A stretch of DNA of 64,000 bases from Streptomyces colonosanans (GTDB taxonomy: Bacteria; Actinomycetota; Actinomycetes; Streptomycetales; Streptomycetaceae), in the NCBI RefSeq assembly GCF_001866645.1, contig NZ_MLYP01000058.1, positions 186,001 to 250,000 on the forward strand, read 5' to 3'. The notes under the pieces are model-generated. The model was not told the DNA's origin. It saw only the letters and a list, made by a program, of their open reading frames with translations, and did no database searches. Both the position numbers and the translations under genes were made by a program. This document shows, in pieces, positions 33,398-42,249 of this stretch (position 1 is its first letter; every line of letters begins with the position of its first letter).

Positions 33398-34725
33398 GAC
33401 TGCAACTCCGGGGTCTTGAGGGCCAGGTCGGGGAACAGCCCCAGGCGGCGCAGATCCTTTTCGTAGGAGAACTTGCCGATGGTGAACGCCACGCTGCCCG
33501 CGAGCGCGACAAGCGGGACCACCTGCAGTGCGCCGAGCAGACCCATGCGGTCCGCGAGTACGCCTGTCACTGCGGGTCCCGGGGCAAGCCCGAGCAGGCT
33601 GTTGGCCAGGGTGAGCGTGGCCATGGCCGTCGCCGCGATGGCGGCAGGGGTCAGATTCGCCACCATGGCGGCCGCCGGTCCGGCGGTACCGGCGGCCACC
33701 AGGGTCCCGGTGGCAATCAGCGCGAGCTGCAGCGGGCCGGCCGGCAGGTGGAATCCGGTCATCAGCAGCACCAGCGACCCGAGACTGCAGGCGATCGCAA
33801 CGGTCCACTTCCGGATCCCGGCCCGCCGGCTGAGGCGGTCCGCGACGACCCCGCACAGGATCATGCCGGTGCCGCTGATCAGCGCAAAGCACCCGGCACC
33901 CAGACCGGCCTTCGCGGGGGCCATGGAGTAGTAGCGGTTGAGGAAGCTGGGCATCCAGGCCAGCAGGGCCATCGCGATGAACATCTGCGTTCCGCTGCCG
34001 ATGTAGGCGCAGATGACGGAGACCGAGGAGAACAGCCGCGGTAGCAGGGTCCGGACGGGAGCGCCTTCACCAGACGCGCTGCTGTGCTTGCTGGAGGCCG
34101 GCCCGAGCCTCTTCTCGGTGACCACGAGGCTGTACACCATGGCCAGCAGCAGGCCGAAGATCCCCATGACGGCGAACGCCCAGCGCCAGCCGTATGCCTG
34201 GGCCAAGACGCCGCCGACCGACACACCCAGCACGGAACCGAACGACCCTCCCGCCATGAACGCGCCGGCGAGCGTGGCCCGCAGACGGACGGGGAAGACG
34301 CTGAGGACGACCGCGATACCGACGCTGCCGTAGGCCGCCTCTCCGACGCCTACCATGAACCGGCCCAGGAACATCTGGCCGTAGCCGGCGGAAACGGCGC
34401 ACCCCAGGGTCGCCAGGCTCCACACCATTGCGGCGATGACCAGGCTCTTGATCCTGCCCCAGCGGTCCGCCAGGAGCGACAGGGGGAAGGTCAGCACACC
34501 GACCATCAGGGCCACGATGCCGCTCAGCGACCCCAACTGGGCGTCGGAGAGCAGCCATTGTGCCTTCAGCAGGGGAAAGACCGCGTTGAGGACCTGCCGC
34601 GACATGTAGTCGGACAGCAGGAGCCCGAAACTCAGGGCGAACACCAGCCAGGCGTAGCTGCGGGGTACGGCTGGTTCGTCGGGAGACATGGCCGGCACCG
34701 TAGTGCCGGTCGTGTGCAGTCCCAT
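33394..34725 (-). CDS. MFS transporter of the catabolic operon
   Basis: About 443 residues with 12 predicted membrane helices. Typical motifs are LADRWGRIKSLVIAAM (the loop 2-3 motif), GRFMVGVGEAAYGSVGIAV and RATLAGAFMAGGSFGSVLG, which place it in the spinster/organic-acid type of MFS carriers. It probably imports the substrate of this operon. The ATG at 34725 has AAGG eight bases upstream; a longer TTG start at 34752 is possible. It lies 30 bases after the TauD gene and overlaps the hydrolase gene. Confidence 0.85.
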   Translation of the reverse strand: MGLHTTGTTVPAMSPDEPAVPRSYAWLVFALSFGLLLSDYMSRQVLNAVFPLLKAQWLLSDAQLGSLSGIVALMVGVLTFPLSLLADRWGRIKSLVIAAMVWSLATLGCAVSAGYGQMFLGRFMVGVGEAAYGSVGIAVVLSVFPVRLRATLAGAFMAGGSFGSVLGVSVGGVLAQAYGWRWAFAVMGIFGLLLAMVYSLVVTEKRLGPASSKHSSASGEGAPVRTLLPRLFSSVSVICAYIGSGTQMFIAMALLAWMPSFLNRYYSMAPAKAGLGAGCFALISGTGMILCGVVADRLSRRAGIRKWTVAIACSLGSLVLLMTGFHLPAGPLQLALIATGTLVAAGTAGPAAAMVANLTPAAIAATAMATLTLANSLLGLAPGPAVTGVLADRMGLLGALQVVPLVALAGSVAFTIGKFSYEKDLRRLGLFPDLALKTPELQS

Positions 34726-34755
34726 GGGCGTCACCTTTCCGTCGCTGCTCAAGGC

Positions 34756-35673
34756 TCAGAAGGGTCTGTCGCCGACGATTCCGGCACGCTCCATCTTGCG
34801 GACGGCGGGCCAGTAGTCCTGGACGGCGTAGTGCTGTGTGGAGCGGTTGTCCCAGATGGCGACGCTGTTCTTCTGCCAGCGCCAGCGCACCTGGTACTCG
34901 GGGACGGCCGCTTGGCTGATCAGGTACGCCAGCAGGTTGCCCGCCCCGGGGGCGTAGTCCTGGCCGAAGCGCACGTTCTCGGGCGTGTGGTAGTTGACGA
35001 AGTGCGTGGTGAAGGCATTGACGAAGAGGATCTTCTCGTCGGTCTCCGGGTGGGTACGGACCACCGGGTGTTCCGGGTCCTTGAACTGGGCCTTCAATTG
35101 GTGGCGCCGCTCCATCGGCATGACGGCGCCGAAGGTCGCCTCGATGCTGTGCCGTGCGCGCAGGCCGGCGATCTGCGTCTTGATGTGATCGGGCAGTCTG
35201 CGGTAGGCCTCGGCCATGTTGACCCAGATCGTGTCACCGCCCACCTCGGGCGTCTCCACGCAGCGCAGCACCGCTCCCATGGGAGGGCATTCACGCCAGG
35301 TCCCGTCGCAGTGGAGCGCGTTCTCGTAGTGCTCGGGATTGCTGTTCAGGTCCTTGTAGATGCGGACCAGCCCCGGGTGGTCCGGGTCGCTGCCGACCAC
35401 CGGGTGGTCCTCCAACGGGCCGAGGCGGGAGGCGAAGGCGACGTGCTCGGCGCGGGTGATGTCCTGGTTGCGCAGGAACAGGACCTTGTACTGCAGGAGC
35501 AGATTCTTGATCTCGGAGAACAGGTCGTCGTCGCGCGCGGCGTCGCCGAGGTTCACGCCGAAGAGTTCGGCACCGATGGTGCAGGTCAGCGGCTCAACCC
35601 TGATCGAGGTGCGAAGGACACCAGGGCGCACCGGGGCGGGCGTGTCTTCCCTCGGGCGGATGGTCTGGGGCAT
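34756..35673 (-). CDS. TauD/TfdA-family Fe(II)/2-oxoglutarate dioxygenase
   Basis: A 305-residue taurine-dioxygenase-like enzyme. The iron triad is H121 and D123 in NALHCDGTW and H281 in NRSTQHYAVQDYWP; the 2-oxoglutarate Arg is R292. Preceding motifs GAELFGVNLGD and VLFLRNQDITRAEHVAFASR are family-typical. It hydroxylates its substrate next to a leaving group, often releasing sulfite or an aldehyde; the substrate here is not known. The ATG at 35673 has AGGAG with eight-base spacing, which favours it over the GTG nine bases upstream. Third gene of the BKACE operon. Confidence 0.9.
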   Translation of the reverse strand: MPQTIRPREDTPAPVRPGVLRTSIRVEPLTCTIGAELFGVNLGDAARDDDLFSEIKNLLLQYKVLFLRNQDITRAEHVAFASRLGPLEDHPVVGSDPDHPGLVRIYKDLNSNPEHYENALHCDGTWRECPPMGAVLRCVETPEVGGDTIWVNMAEAYRRLPDHIKTQIAGLRARHSIEATFGAVMPMERRHQLKAQFKDPEHPVVRTHPETDEKILFVNAFTTHFVNYHTPENVRFGQDYAPGAGNLLAYLISQAAVPEYQVRWRWQKNSVAIWDNRSTQHYAVQDYWPAVRKMERAGIVGDRPF

Positions 35674-35712
35674 GGTGCTCACTCCTGGGATGACTGAGGG
35701 GGCACGGCGTGC

Positions 35713-36684
35713 TCAGAGGACGAAGACGGAAGATCCCGTAGTTCGTCCCGCTTCCATGTCGCGGTGTGCCTGTACCGCGTCCTGGAGGGCGTAGCGCTGA
35801 TTGATCTCGATCGTGATGCGGCCGGACGCGACATGTCCGAACAGCTCGCCCGCCAGGGAGTCCCGTTCGGCCGGTTCGGCGATGTAGTCCGCCAGCGCGG
35901 GCCGGGTCACGAACAGCGAGCCGTGGACGGCCAGCTGCATGGCGTCGAGCGGCGGGACCCCGGAGGCCGTGCCGAAGCACACCAGCAGGCCGCGGCGCTG
36001 CAGCGAGGCCATGGATCCGGCGACGGTGTCCTTGCCGATGCTGTCGAAGACGACCGGGACACCCTTGCCGCCGGTCAGCTCACGCACGCGCTCGGCCACG
36101 TCCTCGCGCCGGTAGTAAATGATGTGGTCGCAGCCATGGGCCCGGGCGACCTCGGCTTTCTCCTTGCTGGAGACCGTGCCGATCACGGTGAGGCCGAGCA
36201 GTTTTGCCCACTGGGAGAAGATCAGGCCGACGCCGCCGGCCGCTGCGTGGAGCAGCACGGTGTCGCCGGACTTCAGTGGGTGGATTCGGCGCAGCAGGTA
36301 GGCCGAGGTGAGACCGCGCATGGTCATCGCCGCGGCGGTCTCGCAGCTGATCTCCTCCGGCAGCTTGATCAGCGAGTCCGCGGGCATGACCCGCTCCGTG
36401 CTGTAAGCGCCCAGTGGGCTGCCGGTGTAGGTCACTCGGTCGCCCTCGGCGACGTGCTGCACGCCCTCGCCCACGGCCTCGATCACACCGGAAGCCTCGA
36501 CGCCGAGGCCTGCGGGCAGCGGGGCCGGGTACAGGCCGGTGCGGAAGTAGGTGTCAGCGAAGTTGAGTCCGACGGCAACGTGCCGGATGCGTACCTCGCC
36601 CGGGCCCGGGTCGCCGACGGTGACCTCTTCCCACCGCAGGACGTCGGGGCCGCCGGTTTCGTGGAAGCGAATGGCGTGTGCCAT
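35713..36684 (-). CDS. NADPH:quinone oxidoreductase (zeta-crystallin/QorA-like MDR)
   Basis: A 323-residue zinc-free medium-chain reductase. It has IRFHETGGPDVLRWEEV at the N-terminus, VGLNFADTYFRTGLYP, GVEASGVIEAVGEGV, MTMRGLTSAYLLRR, and the cofactor loop LLHAAAGGVGLIFSQWA (AAxGGVG). It reduces quinones or enones with NADPH. The ATG at 36684 follows GGAGCAACCC. It is the second gene of the BKACE operon, 103 bases after BKACE and 39 before the dioxygenase. It may reduce an unsaturated pathway intermediate. Confidence 0.9.
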   Translation of the reverse strand: MAHAIRFHETGGPDVLRWEEVTVGDPGPGEVRIRHVAVGLNFADTYFRTGLYPAPLPAGLGVEASGVIEAVGEGVQHVAEGDRVTYTGSPLGAYSTERVMPADSLIKLPEEISCETAAAMTMRGLTSAYLLRRIHPLKSGDTVLLHAAAGGVGLIFSQWAKLLGLTVIGTVSSKEKAEVARAHGCDHIIYYRREDVAERVRELTGGKGVPVVFDSIGKDTVAGSMASLQRRGLLVCFGTASGVPPLDAMQLAVHGSLFVTRPALADYIAEPAERDSLAGELFGHVASGRITIEINQRYALQDAVQAHRDMEAGRTTGSSVFVL

Positions 36685-36787
36685 GGGTTGCTCCGTTTGC
36701 TCGTGTGCGGCGTGGCGGTCGCGGACCGTCTCCGGTCGGCTGGGGTGGATGCCGTCTCGGTCCCGCGACCGCTGCTCGTGGACTGGG

Positions 36788-37846
36788 TCAGCTCTTGACG
36801 CCGCGCAGCATGGGGCCGCGCTGGCCGGGACGGCGGTTGGGTACCATCCCGAGGTGGGCGAGGGTCGCGTCGGCGTCCGAGTACCACTCGCCGATCTTGT
36901 AGATCTTCTTCGCCTCCGGTCCGGTGGCGATCTCTCGGCCGAGCACGTTGGCGATCTGGACCATCTGTTCGACCTGCTCCACGGAGGACATCCGCTCGCC
37001 CTTGTGCCGCCACAGGTTGTCCTCGTTACCCACTCGCACATGTGTTCCCAGTGCGATACCGATGGCGTTCATCGGCGCCACCGCGCGCATGGAGGCCTCG
37101 ATGGTGAGCACGGCGCCGTCCGGGACGCGGCGGATGAACTCGATCAGGTCGGCCGGGTGCCGGCCGGCGAACCCGCCGCCGATGGCGACGTAGTTGAGCA
37201 CCAACGGCCCGCTGTGGATGCCCTTGCGGATCAGCCGCTCCACGGTCTCCAGCTGCGCCATGTTGGCGAGCTGGAAGTGCGGCTGGATGTTGTTGGTGCG
37301 GAGTCGCTTGAGGTGCTCGAGGTAGAAATCCGGTCCGGCCTCGACCACCATGTCCCGGTAGGCCTTGTAGTACGCCGGCTTGGCGATGGAAGTGCCCTCG
37401 ATGTCCTCGTCGTCGAAGAGCTCGACGATGTTCATCTGGTTGGTGTTGATCGCGATCGTCACCTGGTCCGGATGGGGCGTGATCTCGGCCAGCATATGGC
37501 GGGTGTCGTAGCTGAGCCACTTGGCGTCGGCGCCCTCGTCCTCGGGGGCGAAAGAGATCGACCCGCCGATCTGCAGGACCATGTCAGGCACAGCCTCGCG
37601 CAGCCGGGCCATCAGCTCGTTGAACATGGACATGCGCTTGGATCCGTGACCGTCCAGCTCGCGCACGTGGATGTGCAGAACCGTGGCGCCGGCGTTGTAG
37701 CAGTCGACCGCCGCCTGCACATGCTCATCCATGGTGAGCGGGAGGTCGTCGGCGTCACCGGGCAGCCATTCCGGCCCGTAGGGCGCGGCCTGGATGACCA
37801 GCTTCTCCTGGTTCTCTGGATACAGGGAGTCGTCGAAGAAGTGCAC
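36788..37846 (-). CDS. Beta-keto acid cleavage enzyme (BKACE, DUF849)
   Basis: A 352-residue BKACE/3-keto-5-aminohexanoate cleavage family TIM-barrel. The N-terminus KLVIQAAPYGPEWLPGD is typical. The Zn ligands are in VLHIHVREL (H58, H60), and the substrate site in VLQIGGSISF and VLNYVAIGGGFAG; a C-terminal GTHVRVGNEDNLW follows. These enzymes cleave a beta-keto acid with acetyl-CoA to acetoacetyl-CoA plus a shortened acid or amine. The GTG at 37846 has AAAGGAG close by. It is the first gene of the minus-strand operon behind AraC site 1. The substrate side chain is not predictable. Confidence 0.9.
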   Translation of the reverse strand: MHFFDDSLYPENQEKLVIQAAPYGPEWLPGDADDLPLTMDEHVQAAVDCYNAGATVLHIHVRELDGHGSKRMSMFNELMARLREAVPDMVLQIGGSISFAPEDEGADAKWLSYDTRHMLAEITPHPDQVTIAINTNQMNIVELFDDEDIEGTSIAKPAYYKAYRDMVVEAGPDFYLEHLKRLRTNNIQPHFQLANMAQLETVERLIRKGIHSGPLVLNYVAIGGGFAGRHPADLIEFIRRVPDGAVLTIEASMRAVAPMNAIGIALGTHVRVGNEDNLWRHKGERMSSVEQVEQMVQIANVLGREIATGPEAKKIYKIGEWYSDADATLAHLGMVPNRRPGQRGPMLRGVKS

Positions 37847-38095
37847 GGTCCATCTCCTTTGAGGATCGGTCTTCACTCGCTGCACGCATCACTGCCGCGA
37901 TGCGGGGCCTGGGGTGCGGCGCGAAGTGAAGTGGGATGACAGAGGGGATTTCCGGACTCGCTGGGCAGCCCGAATACGATCAACGGGCCCCGGGGGAGAT
38001 GCGGTTGCGAGCAGGATCCCTGCTCGTCCCCGTGGGGCCGACAGTCTTCCTTGCGGTAGTGCCACGTTAAGGGCCGACTACGCGGCATGCTTAAC

Positions 38096-38125
38096 GACAG
38101 GTGACATTTGATTTATCACTTGGGG
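38096..38125 (-). promoter_or_regulatory. AraC-type operator site 1 (upstream of the BKACE operon)
   Basis: On the minus strand the element reads CCCCAAGTGATAAATC followed by AAATGTCACCTGTC. It matches site 2 at 39264-39293 in about 21 of the first 26 positions and points towards the BKACE operon, as site 2 points towards the second operon. It lies about 250 bases from the BKACE start codon and includes TGATAA and TGTCAC half-sites spaced 11 bases apart, start to start. No other copy was noticed nearby. Confidence 0.65.
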
Positions 38126-38218
38126 ACCGTCCCTCCCCGGCTCGCGCCGCCCGGCTCAGGGGCTCGGCCGAGGCCGCGTGAGCGATCGCGCTTCCCGGTA
38201 GCGGGTGACCGTCGGTGG

Positions 38219-39241
38219 TCATCCCTCGGTGAACGGTTGCTGCCTGGTCCTCCGGAGTCGCCACTCCCGGGGGCTGCAGCCGAACCGCTCGCTGAACCAG
38301 CGCGAGAAAGCGCTGGATGCGGAAAATCCCAGCAGCCTGGAGATCTCCGTCAACGAGCGGCGCGGGTTCGCCACCAACTGCTCGGCGAGCTGCGTACGCG
38401 TCGCGTTGAGCAAGGAGGAGAAGGTCTCGCCCGAGGCCGACAGGTGCCGGTGCACGGTCCTCCGGTCGACGCCGAGACTGCCTGCGACCTGTTCGATCGA
38501 ACAGCGTCCGGTCGGCAGCAGGACTTCGATCAGCTCGCGCACACGGTCCAGTTCGGTCGTGTCCCTCGAGATGGCGATGGACTCGAAATACTGCCGGGCG
38601 TAGGTCCGCAGCAGCGGGTCCGACATGAGGTTGGGAGCGTCGAGGTCGCTGGCGTAGAAGACGATCCCGTTGAATTCCCGGTCAAATTCCACGACAGGGC
38701 CGAAGATGCGCCGGTGGGTTCGGGTGTCGGCTGGAGCGCCGTGTGTGAAACACACGGCCACCGGCTGCCATCGAGTACCGAGAAAATTGCGGAGGACCTG
38801 GTGGAAGGCGCCCACGGCCAGCTCCGCGGCCTGGCCGGCCGCCGTCGCCTCACCCAGGTCGAGGCACAGCTTCAGGGTGGCCAGGCCGTGCGCCTCGGAG
38901 AGCCGACTGCGGAGCATCTCGTTGTACATGTACTCATGGCGGATCAGAAGCTCGAGTACGCTGCGGACGTCGGGCTCCTCGCGGATGACCAGGCTGATGC
39001 GGCCGAGGTTGGAGAAGCGGCGGCGCTCGGCGAGGAGCAGCCCGAAATCCTCATGGTGCGAGGCCGCCGCCGAGAGCTCGAGCAACTGGACCACGGCCAC
39101 GCCGGAGATCCATCTGTCCTGGACCGCCAGACCGACGGGGTCCAGGCCCACGTGCTTCATCAGGGACAGCGGGTCGATGCCGAGTGACTGGCTGACCTCG
39201 ACGTAGCTGCTCAGCGCGGCGTTGCGGACACGGGGCTTCAT
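38219..39241 (-). CDS. AraC-family transcriptional regulator
   Basis: A 340-residue regulator with an N-terminal arabinose-binding-like effector domain (PF12625 type; residues about 20-210, e.g. YVEVSQSLGIDPLSLMKHV, LAERRRFSNLGRISLVIRE) and a C-terminal double HTH (CSIEQVAGSLGVDRRTVHRHL; SLTEISRLLGFSASSAFSRW then FGCSPREWRLRR). The effector is probably the operon's substrate or a CoA-derived intermediate. It lies between the two catabolic operons, and its own promoter region contains operator site 2. It is likely an activator. Confidence 0.93.
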   Translation of the reverse strand: MKPRVRNAALSSYVEVSQSLGIDPLSLMKHVGLDPVGLAVQDRWISGVAVVQLLELSAAASHHEDFGLLLAERRRFSNLGRISLVIREEPDVRSVLELLIRHEYMYNEMLRSRLSEAHGLATLKLCLDLGEATAAGQAAELAVGAFHQVLRNFLGTRWQPVAVCFTHGAPADTRTHRRIFGPVVEFDREFNGIVFYASDLDAPNLMSDPLLRTYARQYFESIAISRDTTELDRVRELIEVLLPTGRCSIEQVAGSLGVDRRTVHRHLSASGETFSSLLNATRTQLAEQLVANPRRSLTEISRLLGFSASSAFSRWFSERFGCSPREWRLRRTRQQPFTEG

Positions 39242-39263
39242 GGGCGCACTCCCAGGGCTCTGT

Positions 39264-39293
39264 CCCCAGTTGATAAGTCAGATGTCACGTCAG
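39264..39293 (+). promoter_or_regulatory. AraC-type operator site 2 (araC/dioxygenase intergenic region)
   Basis: CCCCAGTTGATAAGTC followed by AGATGTCACGTCAG lies 23 bases upstream of the araC start codon and about 310 bases before the dioxygenase gene at 39601. It shares with site 1 the core TGATAAxTCAxATGTCAC and the flanking CCCCA. Its position fits autoregulation and activation of the plus-strand operon. The intergenic stretch 39294-39600 carries no other recognisable signal apart from the ribosome site. Confidence 0.65.
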
Positions 39294-39600
39294 GTCAAGC
39301 GATGAGCCGGGGCGTGACTTAGCGTTGCACCACTGCATGGGAGCTCGCCGTCTGGATTCAGGTCCTGACCGACATGAAATTCGACGGAGCACACCATGAC
39401 AAAGAGTCCAACCGTTGACCAGCCCTGGAAAGCGATAAGGAATCTCGATTCGGGTGGCCTTGGGCGGAAATGCCTGCGCCGAAGTCGTGGGGTTCCTCCG
39501 CGAGGAGAGGAGAAGGGGCGTGTGTGCGGTTTCCGGTCCCCGGTCAGCCGGGAGTCGCGCAGCTCCGGCCGGGCGGGCACGCGACCCTGGAGAGGTCACC

Positions 39601-40707
39601 ATGACGAGCGTGATCGAGGTGCTGCGCCGGCCCTGCACCGGGCCGGCTGTGTGGAGAGGCCCGGACCTGGCGGACTCCGAGGAGTGGGTCCTGCGGCTCT
39701 CACCGGCACAGATCGGCGAACTCGAGGCGGCCCTGCGCACAGTGCGTGAGCGGAGTCTTCCACTGCTGAAGGTGGACGCCGGTGACTTTCCGGTACCGGC
39801 TCTGGCCGGCGAGCTGGAACGCATCGCCGACGTACTGGAGAACGGACGCGGCTTCGTGCTCGTCAAACGCATTCCGGTCGAGCGGTACAGCCCGGCGGCT
39901 GCGAGCACCATTTTCTGGGGTCTGGGTCGGCACCTCGGTATTCCGGTGTCGCAGAACGCGGCGGGCCACATGCTCGGCCACGCCCGGGACACCGGCCGTT
40001 CCATGGCCGATCCCGCGACGCGCGGCTACCAGACCAGGGCGGGACTGCCGTTCCACACCGACGGGTCCGATGTCCTCGGGTTGTTGTGCCTGCGAGCGGC
40101 CCGCTCCGGCGCACGCATCACTGTCGTCAGCTCGGCGGCGGTCTACAACGACGTGCTGGCGCGGCGGCCGGATCTGGTCGAGCGCCTGTACCGGACCCAT
40201 TTTCTCGACCGCCGGGAGGAGCAGGTCCCCGGCGAGCAGCCGTACTCGGCAGTTCCACTCGCCTGCTGGTACGGGGGCAAACTCAGCCTGCGCTACAACC
40301 GTTGCTACCTGGAGTCCGCGCAGCGCTTTCCTGCTGTACCCGCCCTGGAGCCGGCAGACGTCGAGTTGTTCGACCTGATCGACGAACTGGCGGATTCCCC
40401 GGAGTTGCGACTTGACGTCGATTTCGAGGTCGGTGACCTGCTGCTCCTCAACAACCACACGGTTCTGCACTCCCGCACGGAGTACGAGGACTTCGCCGAG
40501 CCTGAGCGGCAGCGGCACGTGCTGCGGCTGTGGCTGGCCCTACGGCAGGGACGCGACCTGCCACCGGACTTCTGGGGAACCCTGCACCGCAGCGGAGGCG
40601 GTCCCGGCCGCGGCGGGATCACGCCCCGGGACGTGATCGCGACACAGAAATCCGCGGACCTCGGCGACACCCGCCGCCACGGGCACCGTCACCCACCCAA
40701 ATCCTAG
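39601..40707 (+). CDS. TauD/TfdA-fold Fe(II)/2-oxoglutarate dioxygenase, second type
   Basis: A 368-residue TauD-fold enzyme, clearly different from the operon-1 dioxygenase. The iron triad is H152 and D154 in PFHTDGSDVLGLL and H290 in NNHTVLHSRTEYEDF, with the R of HVLRLW (R309) for 2-oxoglutarate. An N-terminal extension ENGRGFVLVKRIPV is a family strand. The closest type is the broad gamma-butyrobetaine-hydroxylase/TauD-like group of unknown substrates. The ATG at 39601 follows GGAGAGGTCACC. First gene of the plus-strand operon; it precedes the ligase by ten bases. Confidence 0.88.
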   Translation: MTSVIEVLRRPCTGPAVWRGPDLADSEEWVLRLSPAQIGELEAALRTVRERSLPLLKVDAGDFPVPALAGELERIADVLENGRGFVLVKRIPVERYSPAAASTIFWGLGRHLGIPVSQNAAGHMLGHARDTGRSMADPATRGYQTRAGLPFHTDGSDVLGLLCLRAARSGARITVVSSAAVYNDVLARRPDLVERLYRTHFLDRREEQVPGEQPYSAVPLACWYGGKLSLRYNRCYLESAQRFPAVPALEPADVELFDLIDELADSPELRLDVDFEVGDLLLLNNHTVLHSRTEYEDFAEPERQRHVLRLWLALRQGRDLPPDFWGTLHRSGGGPGRGGITPRDVIATQKSADLGDTRRHGHRHPPKS

Positions 40708-40717
40708 GGGAGACCGA

Positions 40718-42223
40718 ATGAACAACCTGGCCACACTCCTGGTGGAGTCGGCATGGGCCGACCGCGACCGGGTCGCCGTTCGCCAGGACGATCTGGCCCT
40801 CACCTATGCCCAGCTGAACGACAGCAGCGCCCGAGTCGCCGCGCTGTTGCACGCCAAGGGCGTCCGGCCGGGTGATCGCGTGGCATTGGTCATGCGCAAC
40901 GCCACCGAATTTCCTGTCACGTACTACGGCATCCTCCGTGCCGGCGGCGTGGTCGTGCCGATGAATCCGCTACTGAAGGCCCGTGAAATAGCCTTCGCAC
41001 TCAGGGATTCCGGATCCCGGATCGTGCTGGCGTGCCCGCTGTTCGCAGACGAAGTCGCCGCGGCGGCGGCAGAGGTCGGGGCCGAATGCCTGGTCACGGA
41101 CCCGACGGCTTTCGGATCCCTGCTGCAGGCCACCGACCCGATACCCCAGGTCGTGGACCGCGCGGAGAATGATACGGCCGTGATCCTGTACACCTCGGGC
41201 ACAACGGGGACCCCGAAGGGCGCCGAGCTGACCCATCGCAACCTGATGACCAACGCCGCCACCGCGGCCGAGACGTTGCTCCATGTCGGGCCGGACGACG
41301 TCCTGTTCGGGGGCCTGCCACTGTTCCACGCCTTCGGACAGACCTGTGCTCTCAATACCGCGGTCGCGGCTGGGGCGACTCTGACCTTGCTGCCGCGGTT
41401 CGAGTCGGCCAGAGCGCTGGAGATCATGCACCGGGACAAGGTCACCGTTTTCCTCGGCGTCCCCACGATGTACACGGCCCTGCTCCGCGCCGGGATCCCC
41501 GATGGCTACGAGCTTTCCCGACTGAACTTGGCCGTTTCCGGCGGCGCTTCCTTGCCGGTCGAGGTACTCCACGGCTTCGAGCGGGAATTCGGCGTCACTG
41601 TGCTCGAGGGCTACGGGCTGTCGGAGACGTCGCCGGTCGCCGCATTCAACCCTCCGGACCGGCCACGCAAGGCCGGCTCGATCGGTCTGCCCATCCGCGG
41701 AGTCGAACTCAAACTCATCGCAGACGATGGCACCACCGTGGGCCCGGGCGAGGTCGGCGAGATCGCGATCCGCGGTGAGAACGTCATGAAAGGCTACTGC
41801 AACCGTCCGGACGCGACCGCGGAAGCCATCCGGGACGGGTGGTTCCACAGCGGTGATCTCGCCCGTGTCGACGAGGACGGCTACTACTTCATCGTCGACC
41901 GGAAGAAGGACCTCATCATCCGTGGCGGATACAACGTCTATCCGCGCGAGATCGAGGAGGTGCTCTATGAACACCCCGCTGTTGCCGAAGCCGCTGTCAT
42001 AGGCGTGCCGCACGAGATCCACGGGGAGGAGGTGGCCGCCGTAGTGACGCTCCGGGACGGTGCACAGACCACCGCCGGTCAGATACGTGACTACGTCAAA
42101 CAGAGGGTTGCTGCCTACAAGTACCCGCGGATCGTCACATTCACCGATGGACTCCCCAAGGGAGCAACGGGCAAGATCCTCAAGCGGGAGATCGCCGTCG
42201 AACAGCAGGCGTCCAAGGCCTGA
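40718..42223 (+). CDS. Acyl-CoA synthetase (AMP-dependent, FadD-like)
   Basis: A 501-residue ANL ligase of short or medium/aryl acid type. It has the AMP loop LYTSGTTGTPKGAELTHRN, GGLPLFHAFGQTCALN, LEGYGLSETSPVAAFNPP, GEIAIRGENVMKGY, WFHSGDLARVDEDGYYFIVDR, KDLIIRGGYNVYPREIEEVL and the C-terminal catalytic Lys in GLPKGATGKILKRE. It would convert a pathway acid to its CoA thioester, the form used downstream of BKACE. It starts ten bases after the dioxygenase stop, so the two form one operon. A weak hairpin follows at 42229. Confidence 0.92.
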   Translation: MNNLATLLVESAWADRDRVAVRQDDLALTYAQLNDSSARVAALLHAKGVRPGDRVALVMRNATEFPVTYYGILRAGGVVVPMNPLLKAREIAFALRDSGSRIVLACPLFADEVAAAAAEVGAECLVTDPTAFGSLLQATDPIPQVVDRAENDTAVILYTSGTTGTPKGAELTHRNLMTNAATAAETLLHVGPDDVLFGGLPLFHAFGQTCALNTAVAAGATLTLLPRFESARALEIMHRDKVTVFLGVPTMYTALLRAGIPDGYELSRLNLAVSGGASLPVEVLHGFEREFGVTVLEGYGLSETSPVAAFNPPDRPRKAGSIGLPIRGVELKLIADDGTTVGPGEVGEIAIRGENVMKGYCNRPDATAEAIRDGWFHSGDLARVDEDGYYFIVDRKKDLIIRGGYNVYPREIEEVLYEHPAVAEAAVIGVPHEIHGEEVAAVVTLRDGAQTTAGQIRDYVKQRVAAYKYPRIVTFTDGLPKGATGKILKREIAVEQQASKA

Positions 42224-42228
42224 ACGGT

Positions 42229-42249
42229 GAAGGCTCCGTAGCGGCCTTC
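42229..42249 (+). terminator. Possible weak terminator after the acyl-CoA synthetase gene
   Basis: GAAGGC and GCCTTC pair six bases with a nine-base loop immediately after the stop codon. It is modest in strength and has no T tract. Confidence 0.3.
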
